Of a stretch of DNA of 30,897 bases, positions 16,227-23,860 are shown piece after piece. The notes under the pieces were generated by a model. That model searched no databases, had not been told where the DNA came from, and saw nothing but the letters and a program-made list of their open reading frames with translations. Within the stretch, counting starts at the first letter, position 1. Every line of letters starts with the position of its first letter. The stretch comes from Erysipelotrichaceae bacterium (GTDB lineage Bacteria; Bacillota_I; Bacilli_A; Erysipelotrichales; Erysipelotrichaceae): the NCBI GenBank assembly GCA_020026035.1, contig JAHHRC010000007.1, positions 1-30,897 on the forward strand. Reading direction: 5' to 3'. The position numbers and the translations under genes were made by a program.

Positions 16227-17711
16227 ATGAGCGAAAAAATCCTTCCATACGATGAAAAAGACCCAGAAAGCATCGAAGCGTACACAAAAAAACTGATTGG
16301 GAAAACTTTCTACGAAGTCCTTGAACAAACCTATAATGGACAACAACTCGAAGAATTCAAAAAATACTACGATAATCCAAAATCGAAAGGTAGTTTAGGG
16401 AATCTCATTGAAGAACACTACTTTTTTTACTCACCAAACAGCAATTCTGAACCAGACTTTGTTGAAGCAAAGACAGAATTAAAAGTTACCCCTTACGAAA
16501 TCACCACAAACAAAAAAGGAACACACTATAAAGCTGGCGAACGACTCGTCATCGGTATGATTTCAAACCAAGAGCCAATCGAACCAGACTTCTTTAAGTC
16601 ACATCTTTTCTACAAGATGAAAACGATGTTACTGGTGTTTTATTTACGGAATAAGAAACTTGCCCGTACTGATTATCAAATAGACTTCGTAAAACTCTTC
16701 TCAATTGTTTCAAAAGAATGCGAAGAGGATCTTGCAATAATCGTAGAAGATTATAAAATAATAGCGGACAAAATCATGGCTGGAAAAGCTCATGAATTAT
16801 CAGAAAGTGACACGAACTATTTAGGTGCTTGTACAAAGGGTGCAAACGCAAAACAAATGTTACAACCACAGTATTACAACAAAGATATACCTGCTAAACG
16901 TCGTGCCTTTTCGTTAAAAACGTCCTATATGACCTATGTCATTAATCGTTATGTATTAAACGAAATACCAACCTATGATTCCATCCAAAAAGATGAATCC
17001 TACAACGGGAATCTCGATGAATACATTCTTCATAAGATTCAAGCTCATGTCGGAAAATCCGAAGCACAGCTCTATCAGCAATTCGACCTTACCAAGAATG
17101 CAAAAAACAACAACAATCTTGCCGTATGTCGTATGCTTGGAGTCAAAACCGACAAAGTCGAAGAATTCGAAAAAGCAAACATTGTCATAAAGACAATCCG
17201 TGTGAAACGGAATGGTCTTCCAAAAGAGTCCATGTCCTTTCAACACTTGATTATCAAGGAGTTTGTACAAGAAGAATTCGAAGACTCTTGGTTCTACAAC
17301 TACTTCTCAGAAACTCGTTTCTTATTCGTTGTCTTCCATGAAAACGAACAAGGAACCTATATCTTACGTGGTGCGAAATTCTGGAATATGCCAACGAAAG
17401 ACTTAGAAGGCGTTGGATATGAAGAATGGCTTGCAAACCAACAGAAATTCAAGGATGGAATTCATTTCCATTTCACCACCGACAGAAACAACAAACTCAT
17501 TGTCCAAAACGATCTACCAAAAAGCCAAAATACTGAAATCCTCCATCTAAGACCACATGCCAGTCATGCGTCGTATGTCATTGATGGTATCGTATACGGA
17601 AGTGGGAACGAAGCGGACATGGACACGTTGTTAAACAATGACAAAATGACCAAACAAAGCTTTTGGCTAAACAATACGTACATCGCTAAAATCATTAGCG
17701 ACATCAAATGA
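16227..17711 (+). CDS. Sau3AI-type (GATC) restriction endonuclease, copy 1
   Basis: 494-residue Sau3AI/MutH-family type II endonuclease, close to Sau3AI itself in length (about 490). The N-terminal catalytic MutH-like domain (1 to about 230) has KGSLGNLIE with E62, then PDFVEAKTELKVTP with D77, E84 and K86, the complete E...D...E-x-K metal site of MutH. The C-terminal domain (about 260-494) is a second MutH-like fold in which the catalytic glutamate is replaced (V320 in IVIKTI); in Sau3AI this half is the allosteric DNA-binding module. The expected target is GATC. The ATG at 16227 has AGGAGA 6 bases upstream and a strong promoter; the methyltransferase gene follows 14 bases after the stop codon. 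Confidence 0.93.
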   Translation: MSEKILPYDEKDPESIEAYTKKLIGKTFYEVLEQTYNGQQLEEFKKYYDNPKSKGSLGNLIEEHYFFYSPNSNSEPDFVEAKTELKVTPYEITTNKKGTHYKAGERLVIGMISNQEPIEPDFFKSHLFYKMKTMLLVFYLRNKKLARTDYQIDFVKLFSIVSKECEEDLAIIVEDYKIIADKIMAGKAHELSESDTNYLGACTKGANAKQMLQPQYYNKDIPAKRRAFSLKTSYMTYVINRYVLNEIPTYDSIQKDESYNGNLDEYILHKIQAHVGKSEAQLYQQFDLTKNAKNNNNLAVCRMLGVKTDKVEEFEKANIVIKTIRVKRNGLPKESMSFQHLIIKEFVQEEFEDSWFYNYFSETRFLFVVFHENEQGTYILRGAKFWNMPTKDLEGVGYEEWLANQQKFKDGIHFHFTTDRNNKLIVQNDLPKSQNTEILHLRPHASHASYVIDGIVYGSGNEADMDTLLNNDKMTKQSFWLNNTYIAKIISDIK

Positions 17712-17725
17712 AAGGAGACCATGTC

Positions 17726-18988
17726 ATGAAATTAAATGTAGTAGAATTATTCGCCGGAGTAGGAGGTTTCCGCGTAGGCTTAAACAACATCAAAGAAGTC
17801 GACAAAGAAACTGGTAAAGCAATCGAAAACGGTGATTGGAACTTCGTCTGGGCAAACCAATACGAACCATCTACCCGCGTCCAACACGCCTTTGATTGCT
17901 ACACAACACGCTTTGGCAGTGATAGCTGTTCAAATCAAGATATCCATAAAGTCGATAAAACAAGCATTCCAAATCATACTCTTTTAGTTGGTGGTTTCCC
18001 TTGCCAGGATTATTCCGTCGCAAGATCTCTTTCAAACGAAAAAGGAATTGAAGGAAAGAAAGGTGTTTTATTCTGGGACATCAAGGATGTACTCAAGACA
18101 AAAGACACCCCTTTTGTTCTATTAGAAAACGTTGACCGCTTATTAAAATCACCAGCAAGCGTTCGTGGTAGAGACTTCTCCATCATGTTAAAAACATTTG
18201 ACCACCTTGGTTACAATGTTTGTTGGCGCGTTGTAAACGCTGGAGAATACCATATGCCACAAAAACGTAGACGTGTATTCATCTTCGCCTTTAAGAAGGA
18301 TTCAAAATATGCACAAACTTTCAAAGATGCAAGCAAAGAAGAACTTCTTTACAACAATATGCTAAACAAGTCCTTCCCTATCGAGCATCTTGATTATGTG
18401 TTCAATATTACAGACCTAAACAAATACGAAGACGTCCTAGCGGTATCAAATACCTATTCTGATGGCAAGTTCTTAAAAGCCGGATTTATGCGTGATGGCA
18501 TCGTCTACCATACCGATGTAAAAGCGGAAGTAGAAAACCTCTACACCTTAAAACAACTCGTAGAAAACGCAAACGTCTATAACAAGGGCGACCTCGAAAA
18601 ATACGTTGTCGCAAATGACACACTTGATAAGTGGAAATACCTCAAAGGCTCAAAGGCACAGAAACGAGTTTCCAAATCTGGACATGAATATTACTACTCT
18701 GAAGGACAAATGGCCTTCCCAGAAAATATGGATGAACCAGCAAGAACGATGTTAACAAGTGAAGGAACCGTAAACCGCTCCTCTCACATCATCTTCGATG
18801 ACACTATCAATCAATACCGTATCCTAACACCAGTCGAATGCGAAATGATCCAAATGTTCCCACCGAACTGGACAGATAGTAAACTCATGACGGAACGTCG
18901 AAGATACTTCATGATGGGAAATGCACTCGTAACTGGAATCATCAGTCGTTTAGAGCCAAACCTAAAAGAAATCATCGAAAACGAATAG
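17726..18988 (+). CDS. DNA (cytosine-5) methyltransferase, Sau3AI type
   Basis: 420-residue C5-cytosine methyltransferase that uses S-adenosylmethionine and should protect the GATC sites cut by the flanking endonucleases. Motif I is ELFAGVGGFRVGL (F9-G14), motif IV is GGFPCQDYS with the catalytic cysteine C93, motif VI is ENV (134-136), motif VIII is QKRRRVF (179-185), and motif X is the late GNALVTGII. The target-recognition region lies between motifs VIII and IX (about 195-330). The start at 17726 fits AAAGGAG at 17711-17717; an in-frame ATG at 17708 overlaps the previous stop and lies upstream of that signal. A terminator follows immediately. GATC specificity is inferred from the neighbours. 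Confidence 0.95.
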   Translation: MKLNVVELFAGVGGFRVGLNNIKEVDKETGKAIENGDWNFVWANQYEPSTRVQHAFDCYTTRFGSDSCSNQDIHKVDKTSIPNHTLLVGGFPCQDYSVARSLSNEKGIEGKKGVLFWDIKDVLKTKDTPFVLLENVDRLLKSPASVRGRDFSIMLKTFDHLGYNVCWRVVNAGEYHMPQKRRRVFIFAFKKDSKYAQTFKDASKEELLYNNMLNKSFPIEHLDYVFNITDLNKYEDVLAVSNTYSDGKFLKAGFMRDGIVYHTDVKAEVENLYTLKQLVENANVYNKGDLEKYVVANDTLDKWKYLKGSKAQKRVSKSGHEYYYSEGQMAFPENMDEPARTMLTSEGTVNRSSHIIFDDTINQYRILTPVECEMIQMFPPNWTDSKLMTERRRYFMMGNALVTGIISRLEPNLKEIIENE

Positions 18989-19015
18989 CCATTCCAACCG
19001 GAATGGTTTTCTTTT
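18989..19015 (+). terminator. Terminator after the methyltransferase gene
   Basis: A perfect 7-base stem CCATTCC/GGAATGG (18989-18995, 19000-19006) with a 4-base loop is followed by TTTTCTTTT. It begins right after the stop codon and separates the methyltransferase from the second endonuclease gene. Confidence 0.88.
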
Positions 19016-19042
19016 AGCTCACTACGTAACCGCTTACAAATA

Positions 19043-19051
19043 TGCTATACT
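19043..19051 (+). promoter_or_regulatory. Extended -10 promoter of the second Sau3AI-type endonuclease
   Basis: TGCTATACT (hexamer TATACT at 19046-19051) fits an extended -10; no good -35 is seen. It follows the upstream terminator and lies about 10 bases before the strong AGGAGGTG ribosome binding site, giving the second endonuclease its own control. An in-frame ATG at 19042 lies inside this element and cannot be the start. Confidence 0.6.
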
Positions 19052-19071
19052 CAACAACAGGAGGTGTACAT

Positions 19072-20571
19072 ATGAAAAAGAAATTACCATACGATAAAAC
19101 CGACCCAGCTTCCATTGAAGCCTACGGGAAACTCCTCGAGCATCATTCCTTCCGTTGGATACTTGAAAGCAACTACGAAGGAAAACAACTCGAAGAAAAA
19201 GTCATGCAGTATGAAGATCCAAACAACAAAGGAAGTTCTGGGTATCTTGTTGAAGTGGAATACTTCAAACTAGACGGTAATCGAAACGCACCAGAACCCG
19301 ATATCCCCGAAGCCAATGTCGATATTAAAACCACCCCATACATCGCCACAAAAATCACAAAAACAAACACCTATCGCCTTCGTGCAAAAGAAAAACTCGT
19401 AATCTCCATGATTCCCTACCACGAGCAACTCGAAGACGACTTTATGAACTCAAAGCTTTTCAACAAAATGAGCCAAATGATTATGGTCTTTTACCTCTAT
19501 CAAAAAGGCAATAAGTTAGAGCAAAACATTGACTACGTATGGCTCTTCCAACTTCTAAAAGAGGAATTCAAAACTGATTTAGTCATCATCATGCAAGACT
19601 ACAAAACCATCGTAGACAAAGTAAATGCCGGAAAAGCACATGAACTCTCCTCTGCAGACACCCATTACCTCTGTGCAGCTACGAAAGGTAAAACCGCAAA
19701 CTTAAGTTATCGTAACCAAGCAAACACCACAACAAAAGCCAAAAGCAGATCATTCGCCCTCAAAGCAGGCTACGTAACTTCCCTCATTCGAAACCACATG
19801 CTAAAAGACAATACGCAAATCGAATACGAATCGATCTTCTCTAACAATAACCCACCGAAAGACTTCGATACCCAAGTCCTCAATCAGCTAAAACCATACA
19901 TCGGTAAAACAGAAGATGAACTCTATAAAACCTTCCACGTAAACAAACGTGCAAAACAATCAAATTACACCGTTGTATGTCGAATGCTCGGAATCAAATC
20001 CAATAAGATTGCCGAATTTGAAAAAGCCAACACCGCTGTACGAACGATACGCTTAGATCAAAACGGCAAGCCAAAAGAAAGCATGCCGCTACGTGATATC
20101 AAACTGAAACAATTCGTACAAGAAGATTTCTATGACTCAAACCTTTACCAATACTTCAACGAAACAAGATTCTTACTCGTCGTCTTCCAGGAAAACAAGC
20201 ACCACAAATACACCCTTATCGGATTCAAATTCTACAATATGCCACTATCCGACCTAGAAGGAATCGGCCAGCAAGATTGGAACCTATATCAATCCATCGT
20301 CAAAGAAGGCATTCAACTAACCCCAATCAAACACAAAAACAAAGTCATCAAAGTCAAAAACAATCTTCCAAACGAATCCGAAACAAACATGTTCCACATG
20401 CGTCCGCGTGCTAAAAACACAGCCTATCTCATCAATGGCAAACGCTATGGCAAAGGAAGCGAAAAAGACATGGACGCTATTCCAAACTCCCCTCATCAAA
20501 ACTACATGACCAAACAATGTTTCTGGATCAATAAGTCCTATATTGCAAGCATTGTAAAAGACCTAGTCTAG
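19072..20571 (+). CDS. Sau3AI-type (GATC) restriction endonuclease, copy 2
   Basis: 499-residue paralogue of the 16227-17711 endonuclease, alignable along its whole length. Both begin K(K/I)LPYD(K/E) followed by DP.SIEAY. The catalytic domain keeps KGSSGYLVE with E61, then PDIPEANVDIKTTP with D77, D84 and K86: the MutH E-x-K is D-x-K here, still a legal PD-(D/E)XK site. In the C-terminal domain the corresponding catalytic positions are lost (TAVRTI). The start at 19072 follows AGGAGGTG and lies downstream of its own promoter, unlike the 10-codon-longer alternative. It is separated from the methyltransferase by a terminator, so it is a separate transcript. It probably shares the GATC target, but differing fine specificity or tolerance of modified sites cannot be excluded. 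Confidence 0.9.
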   Translation: MKKKLPYDKTDPASIEAYGKLLEHHSFRWILESNYEGKQLEEKVMQYEDPNNKGSSGYLVEVEYFKLDGNRNAPEPDIPEANVDIKTTPYIATKITKTNTYRLRAKEKLVISMIPYHEQLEDDFMNSKLFNKMSQMIMVFYLYQKGNKLEQNIDYVWLFQLLKEEFKTDLVIIMQDYKTIVDKVNAGKAHELSSADTHYLCAATKGKTANLSYRNQANTTTKAKSRSFALKAGYVTSLIRNHMLKDNTQIEYESIFSNNNPPKDFDTQVLNQLKPYIGKTEDELYKTFHVNKRAKQSNYTVVCRMLGIKSNKIAEFEKANTAVRTIRLDQNGKPKESMPLRDIKLKQFVQEDFYDSNLYQYFNETRFLLVVFQENKHHKYTLIGFKFYNMPLSDLEGIGQQDWNLYQSIVKEGIQLTPIKHKNKVIKVKNNLPNESETNMFHMRPRAKNTAYLINGKRYGKGSEKDMDAIPNSPHQNYMTKQCFWINKSYIASIVKDLV

Positions 20572-20572
20572 C

Positions 20573-20607
20573 AAAAAGACCAATTGATGTACTCAGTTGG
20601 TCTTTTT
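20573..20607 (+). terminator. Terminator after the second Sau3AI-type gene, possibly bidirectional
   Basis: A 15-base stem (20573-20587 with 20593-20607; one G-T pair) of the form AAAAAGACCAA...TTGGTCTTTTT starts directly after the stop codon. It marks the right end of the defence island. Confidence 0.87.
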
Positions 20608-20624
20608 CATATACCCACTTATAG

Positions 20625-20653
20625 AAAAAGGATCAATCACTTGATCAATCCTT
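20625..20653 (-). terminator. Terminator of the SGNH hydrolase gene
   Basis: On the minus strand AAGGATTGATC and GATTGATCCTT pair into a 12-base stem with two adjacent G-T pairs and a short loop, followed by a T-run (20625-20629). Confidence 0.8.
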
Positions 20654-20661
20654 CTACTTCT

Positions 20662-22131
20662 CTATTCATTTGTTTCTTGATTATCTGCAGGTCCACCAAC
20701 CGATTCAACAACAGATGCTTCTGCAGGTGCTTCTTCAACTACTTTGACTTCCGTAGGGACAATTGGAGGTTCCGTGACTTCCGCTGGTTCACTCACTTCT
20801 TTCGCTGGTTCAACCGCTTCTTTTTCAGGTTCTTTTGTTTCTTGAACTGGAGGTACAACAGGTGTTTCATTTTGTTCTACCTCTTTTACTTCTTCTGCAG
20901 GTTGTTTCACTTCTTCAACAACCTCTTCTTTCACAGTTCCACTTCTTACAATCGAGTAAGATACCGTCTTATTTGTATGGTCAACTGCTCCTAACACAAA
21001 GGTTTCAACCGGTCCTTGCCCTTGCACTTCAGTTTTTATAACACTATAGCCATTCGCGGAGGCCTTTGCCTGTAAAGCCGCTAAATTTGTACAATCACTA
21101 AAGCTCACTTGTACAACCACTTCTTCTACAACCGGAGATGCTTCTTCTTCCTCAACAATTGGTGCAGTCGCTTCTAATGCACTAGGATCTTCTTCAAACT
21201 TCTCATTGTTCAACGGATTCGTCGTAAAGATATTCTGCTTCACACCATTCATCACAGGGATATCCTTCAATGGTTTTGGTCGATCATCTTCTGTAATATA
21301 CGCATGATTTCGAATGTATTTAAACAACGCATGAATTCCATTCGCCGACAAATGCAAGCCATCTTCAATCATATAGCCATCTTTGGCAAAGCCTGTTGCT
21401 TCATCCTTCAATGCCTCACTAGAATCTAAGAACTTCCAACCTTCTTTTTCACACATCTTGGCAATCGCAATGTTATAAGCATCAATCTGTGTCATCGTCA
21501 CATTCGGATACGCTCTACGCTTTGCAACAGGTGGAATCGCATTGACAATCAAATCCACTGATGGATAGATATTCACAATCGATTTCAATTGCTTACTATA
21601 GCGTTCAATAAAACTTGTCGCATCCGTAGAATTCCCACTTAAGTTATTTGTACCAAAGGTAATAATAATACGTTCAGGTTGAATGATTTCAACGGACTTC
21701 ACCATCGTAAATGTCCCACTTGCAAACTGCATACAAGGAACACTACCAATCGCATCCACACCCATACCAACAACACCAATCGTGTTATTCACCGTGGTAA
21801 ACGGTTTTCCATCCTTATCATTCACACGTAAAAAGCGAGCTGTATTGGAATCTCCTAAAAATAACGTCGTTTCAATATATTCCTTTCCCGCATCTTCACT
21901 CTTCCCTAAAATCGTCGTCGCATATCGTTCCTTATCAATTTTGCCAGCCTTGGCATCATAGCTTTCATCCAACTTCGATTCTTCTACAACTTTCACTTGC
22001 CCATTCGTCTTCGCCTTCTTTGGAAGACACATTGCCACAATCAACCCTACAACAACAGCCGCAAGACAACCAAATGCAATCATGCCATATGTTGTAAGTA
22101 CATATGTTTTTCCTTTAAATTTTATTTTCAT
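20662..22131 (-). CDS. Membrane-anchored SGNH/GDSL-family hydrolase with Pro/Glu/Val-rich tail
   Basis: 489-residue protein. One N-terminal membrane segment (about 15-36) follows a lysine-rich start, so the rest is outside the cell. The SGNH esterase domain (about 85-275) has the nucleophile S95 in FLGDSN, the GTNN block (160-163), and the catalytic pair D257 and H260 in DGLHLS. Such domains often remove acetyl groups from wall polymers or glycans. After it comes a small domain (about 335-400, with SFSDCTNLAALQAKA) that may bind wall or mediate contacts, then about 90 residues rich in proline, glutamate and valine, ending acidic with no LPXTG anchor. AAAGGCG precedes the ATG; TAGAAT at 22141-22146 is a plausible -10. 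It is a single-gene unit with its own terminator. The substrate is unknown. Confidence 0.82.
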   Translation of the reverse strand: MKIKFKGKTYVLTTYGMIAFGCLAAVVVGLIVAMCLPKKAKTNGQVKVVEESKLDESYDAKAGKIDKERYATTILGKSEDAGKEYIETTLFLGDSNTARFLRVNDKDGKPFTTVNNTIGVVGMGVDAIGSVPCMQFASGTFTMVKSVEIIQPERIIITFGTNNLSGNSTDATSFIERYSKQLKSIVNIYPSVDLIVNAIPPVAKRRAYPNVTMTQIDAYNIAIAKMCEKEGWKFLDSSEALKDEATGFAKDGYMIEDGLHLSANGIHALFKYIRNHAYITEDDRPKPLKDIPVMNGVKQNIFTTNPLNNEKFEEDPSALEATAPIVEEEEASPVVEEVVVQVSFSDCTNLAALQAKASANGYSVIKTEVQGQGPVETFVLGAVDHTNKTVSYSIVRSGTVKEEVVEEVKQPAEEVKEVEQNETPVVPPVQETKEPEKEAVEPAKEVSEPAEVTEPPIVPTEVKVVEEAPAEASVVESVGGPADNQETNE

Positions 22132-22210
22132 AACGCCTTTATTCTACACCAAACACACCAAAAACTCCCAACAGTTTCCAAACAATCCTTTTCTTTTTCA
22201 AAAAACATAC

Positions 22211-22216
22211 TATAAT
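22211..22216 (+). promoter_or_regulatory. -10 element of the Sel1-repeat gene
   Basis: A perfect TATAAT lies 28 bases before the start codon; no convincing -35 is seen at the expected place. The gap is divergent from the SGNH hydrolase gene. Confidence 0.55.
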
Positions 22217-22243
22217 AGCCACGTTTCTAGAAAGAAGGCCATC

Positions 22244-22861
22244 ATGGAATATACAAACCAACAAAAACAACTCGCTCACTACTACGCAAGCATCGGCAAT
22301 GCGTACAAAAAAGGAACCCTTTTAAACAAAAACCACGACAAAGCCTTCCAATACATCAAACAAGCAGCTGCCTATAATGATGGCTATGGCATCTCCCTAC
22401 TCGCTACTTGTTACGAAGAAGGAATCGGTACAAGCATAAACCCCCTACAAGCCTTAAACTACTACGAAGACGCCTACGAACAAAACGACATCAAAGCCAC
22501 CTATAAACTCGGTGACTATTACTGGAACGGCCTCACAAACATCCTACCTGTAGACCGTATAAAAGCATACAACCTCTACTTAGAAGCACTTATTCGTTCC
22601 AAACAAGAAAACGACACCTACAACGCACCAGACATCTACTTCCGTCTAGCACGTTGCTTACAAACAGGAATCGGCACTCAACACGACTTAGAAGGAGCCA
22701 TCTCTTTCTATCAACACGCCTACAACGGCTTCTACCAACGCATTGAAGAAGGAGACATCAAAGCCGAAACGCTTCTCAACGAATCCGAACAACAAATTTA
22801 CAATTGCCAAAAAGACCTTGGTATTCAACCAATCCAGGAAGACATCGTCTTTGAAGCCTAA
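22244..22861 (+). CDS. Sel1-like repeat protein
   Basis: 205-residue protein made largely of Sel1-like (TPR-related) helical repeats. Typical units are GYGISLLATCYEEGIGT..NPLQALNYYEDAYEQ and IYFRLARCLQTGIGTQHDLEGAISFYQHAYNG, each with the alanine/glycine pattern and the YY.AA-like helix. These repeats serve as protein-protein interaction scaffolds. There is no signal peptide or membrane segment once the start is set at 22244, which follows AAGAAGG and the TATAAT element; a longer frame from 22082 would cover the promoter and the divergent gene. The partner is unknown and the neighbours give no strong hint. Confidence 0.8.
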   Translation: MEYTNQQKQLAHYYASIGNAYKKGTLLNKNHDKAFQYIKQAAAYNDGYGISLLATCYEEGIGTSINPLQALNYYEDAYEQNDIKATYKLGDYYWNGLTNILPVDRIKAYNLYLEALIRSKQENDTYNAPDIYFRLARCLQTGIGTQHDLEGAISFYQHAYNGFYQRIEEGDIKAETLLNESEQQIYNCQKDLGIQPIQEDIVFEA

Positions 22862-22879
22862 CTTTTTTCAAAAAAGCAG

Positions 22880-22907
22880 TTGCAGAATCATTGAACTATG
22901 GTATTAT
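22880..22907 (+). promoter_or_regulatory. Promoter of tRNA-Ser
   Basis: TTGCAG at 22880-22885 and TATTAT at 22902-22907 are separated by 16 bases, with TGG before the -10. The tRNA begins 23 bases downstream of the -10. Confidence 0.6.
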
Positions 22908-22929
22908 TTGTAGGCATTGTTCAACAAAC

Positions 22930-23019
22930 GCAGGAATACCCAAGCGGTTGAAGGGGCAGGCTTGGAAAGCTTGTAGGTCGGATGACGGCGCCAGGGTTCA
23001 AATCCCTGTTCCTGCGCCA
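22930..23019 (+). tRNA. tRNA-Ser (anticodon GGA)
   Basis: 90-base tRNA with encoded CCA. The acceptor stem pairs GCAGGAA (22930-22936) with TTCCTGC (23009-23015), followed by discriminator G and CCA. A 3-base D stem CCC/GGG, anticodon stem CAGGC/GCTTG with loop TTGGAAA (anticodon GGA, reading UCC and UCU), a long variable arm as expected for serine, and the T arm CAGGG-TTCAAAT-CCCTG are all visible. It stands alone with its own promoter and terminator. Confidence 0.96.
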
Positions 23020-23030
23020 TTTAACAAATC

Positions 23031-23053
23031 ACCACTCATTGAGTGGTTTTTTT
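23031..23053 (+). terminator. Terminator of tRNA-Ser
   Basis: ACCACTC/GAGTGGT (23031-23037, 23041-23047) with a 3-base loop and a run of seven T. Confidence 0.88.
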
Positions 23054-23063
23054 ATGTTTAACC

Positions 23064-23094
23064 AAAAAAAGAAAGTAAACAAACGTCTACTTTC
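23064..23094 (-). terminator. Terminator of the bcp gene
   Basis: On the minus strand a 10-base stem with one G-T pair (23085-23094 with 23071-23080) has a 4-base loop and a following run of seven T (23064-23070). The stop codon of bcp lies inside the first arm. Confidence 0.82.
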
Positions 23095-23560
23095 CATTCA
23101 TAAATTCACTCTCTAATACATCCATTGCATTCTTTGCCGCATGCATCGTCTTACCAACCAAGACATCCCGAATCACAAAGGATTCATCAATCAAAAACGT
23201 CGTCCGCACAACTCCCATTGCGACCTTTCCAAAACTCTTCTTCTCTTGATACACACCATACGCACCAATCGCCTCCATATTTGGATCTGATACAAGCGTA
23301 AATGGTAACTCTTGTTTCAAAGAGAAATTCTTATGCGACTTCACCGAATCCTTGGAAACCCCAATCACCTTTACATTCTTACCAACAAACACATCATAAG
23401 AATCACGGAAACCACACGCCTGCTTCGTACAACCAGGTGTTGAATCCTTCGGATAGAAATACAACACAATCTTCTGTCCTTTATAATCACTCAAACGAAC
23501 AAGATTTCCATCTTGATCTTCTAACGCAAAATCAATTGCCTCATTACCTATCATTGACAT
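23087..23560 (-). CDS. bcp: Thiol peroxidase / peroxiredoxin, Bcp type
   Basis: 157-residue AhpC/TSA-family peroxiredoxin of the BCP/PrxQ subgroup, which reduces hydrogen peroxide and organic peroxides with thioredoxin-type donors. The thioredoxin fold begins with DFALEDQDGNLVRLSDYKG, and the active site YPKDSTPGCTKQAC holds peroxidatic C44 and resolving C49, the five-residue spacing of two-Cys BCPs. The start at 23560 follows AAAGGAG; a longer frame to 23602 would pass through this signal. A promoter can be read just upstream on the minus strand (TTGGTG at 23607-23612, TATTAT at 23583-23588), so it need not depend on the polymerase genes before it. Confidence 0.95.
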   Translation of the reverse strand: MSMIGNEAIDFALEDQDGNLVRLSDYKGQKIVLYFYPKDSTPGCTKQACGFRDSYDVFVGKNVKVIGVSKDSVKSHKNFSLKQELPFTLVSDPNMEAIGAYGVYQEKKSFGKVAMGVVRTTFLIDESFVIRDVLVGKTMHAAKNAMDVLESEFMNGK

Positions 23561-23617
23561 ACAATCACTCCTTTGCACCAATATAATACAAACCAAACCC
23601 ACAAACCACCAACATGC

Positions 23618-23860
23618 TTATGGATGATAACTTTCCAAAAAGAACCGATCTCGTTCTAAAAACAATTGTCTTGTCTGCCCTTGAATGCGACACGTGTAAC
23701 GAATGCCACACCCACCAACAACCGATGCCCGATTCTCAATTGCCATAATCTTTTCAATCGGATATTTCATTCCATCCCACACCACAAACAACGGCGTTGT
23801 CACACCTTCCTTACTCACAAGCGTCACAACATCCACATAGCGCTTATACAACGTACTCAA
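23618..23860 (-). CDS. 80-residue protein translationally coupled to a Y-family polymerase
   Basis: Short conserved-looking protein of unknown function. Its start codon overlaps the stop of the Y-family polymerase gene by 4 bases (ATGA type), a sign of coupled translation and related function. Visible pattern: a basic N-terminus (YKRYVDVV), a W-x-G-x-x-Y-P-I-x-x-I segment, a G-x-G-x-R-Y-T-C strand and a final RDRFFLES, suggesting a small beta-rich fold. Other bacteria carry small genes next to Y-family polymerases with a comparable pattern of tryptophan, glycine and arginine strands, so an accessory role in translesion synthesis is plausible. No catalytic motif is seen. Confidence 0.65.
   Translation of the reverse strand: MSTLYKRYVDVVTLVSKEGVTTPLFVVWDGMKYPIEKIMAIENRASVVGGCGIRYTCRIQGQTRQLFLERDRFFLESYHP

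Noticed and set aside
11226..18988. DISARM system (SNF2 helicase plus C5-cytosine methyltransferase nearby)
   Set aside because: No DrmA, DrmB or DrmC-like (phospholipase D) genes; the methyltransferase belongs to a Sau3AI-type operon on the other strand.
16227..20571. GATC avoidance inside the restriction genes
   Set aside because: GATC occurs repeatedly in all three genes, for example near 17500, 18030, 18850, 19215 and 20055, so there is no avoidance.
11127..20661. Mobile element carrying the defence island
   Set aside because: No integrase, transposase, phage gene or convincing terminal repeats; the similar GAACATC arms at 364-389 and 11131-11172 are terminator stems.
22862..22877. Hairpin of T6 and A6 runs after the Sel1 gene as a terminator
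   Set aside because: Stem almost only A-T with no following T-run; too weak to call.
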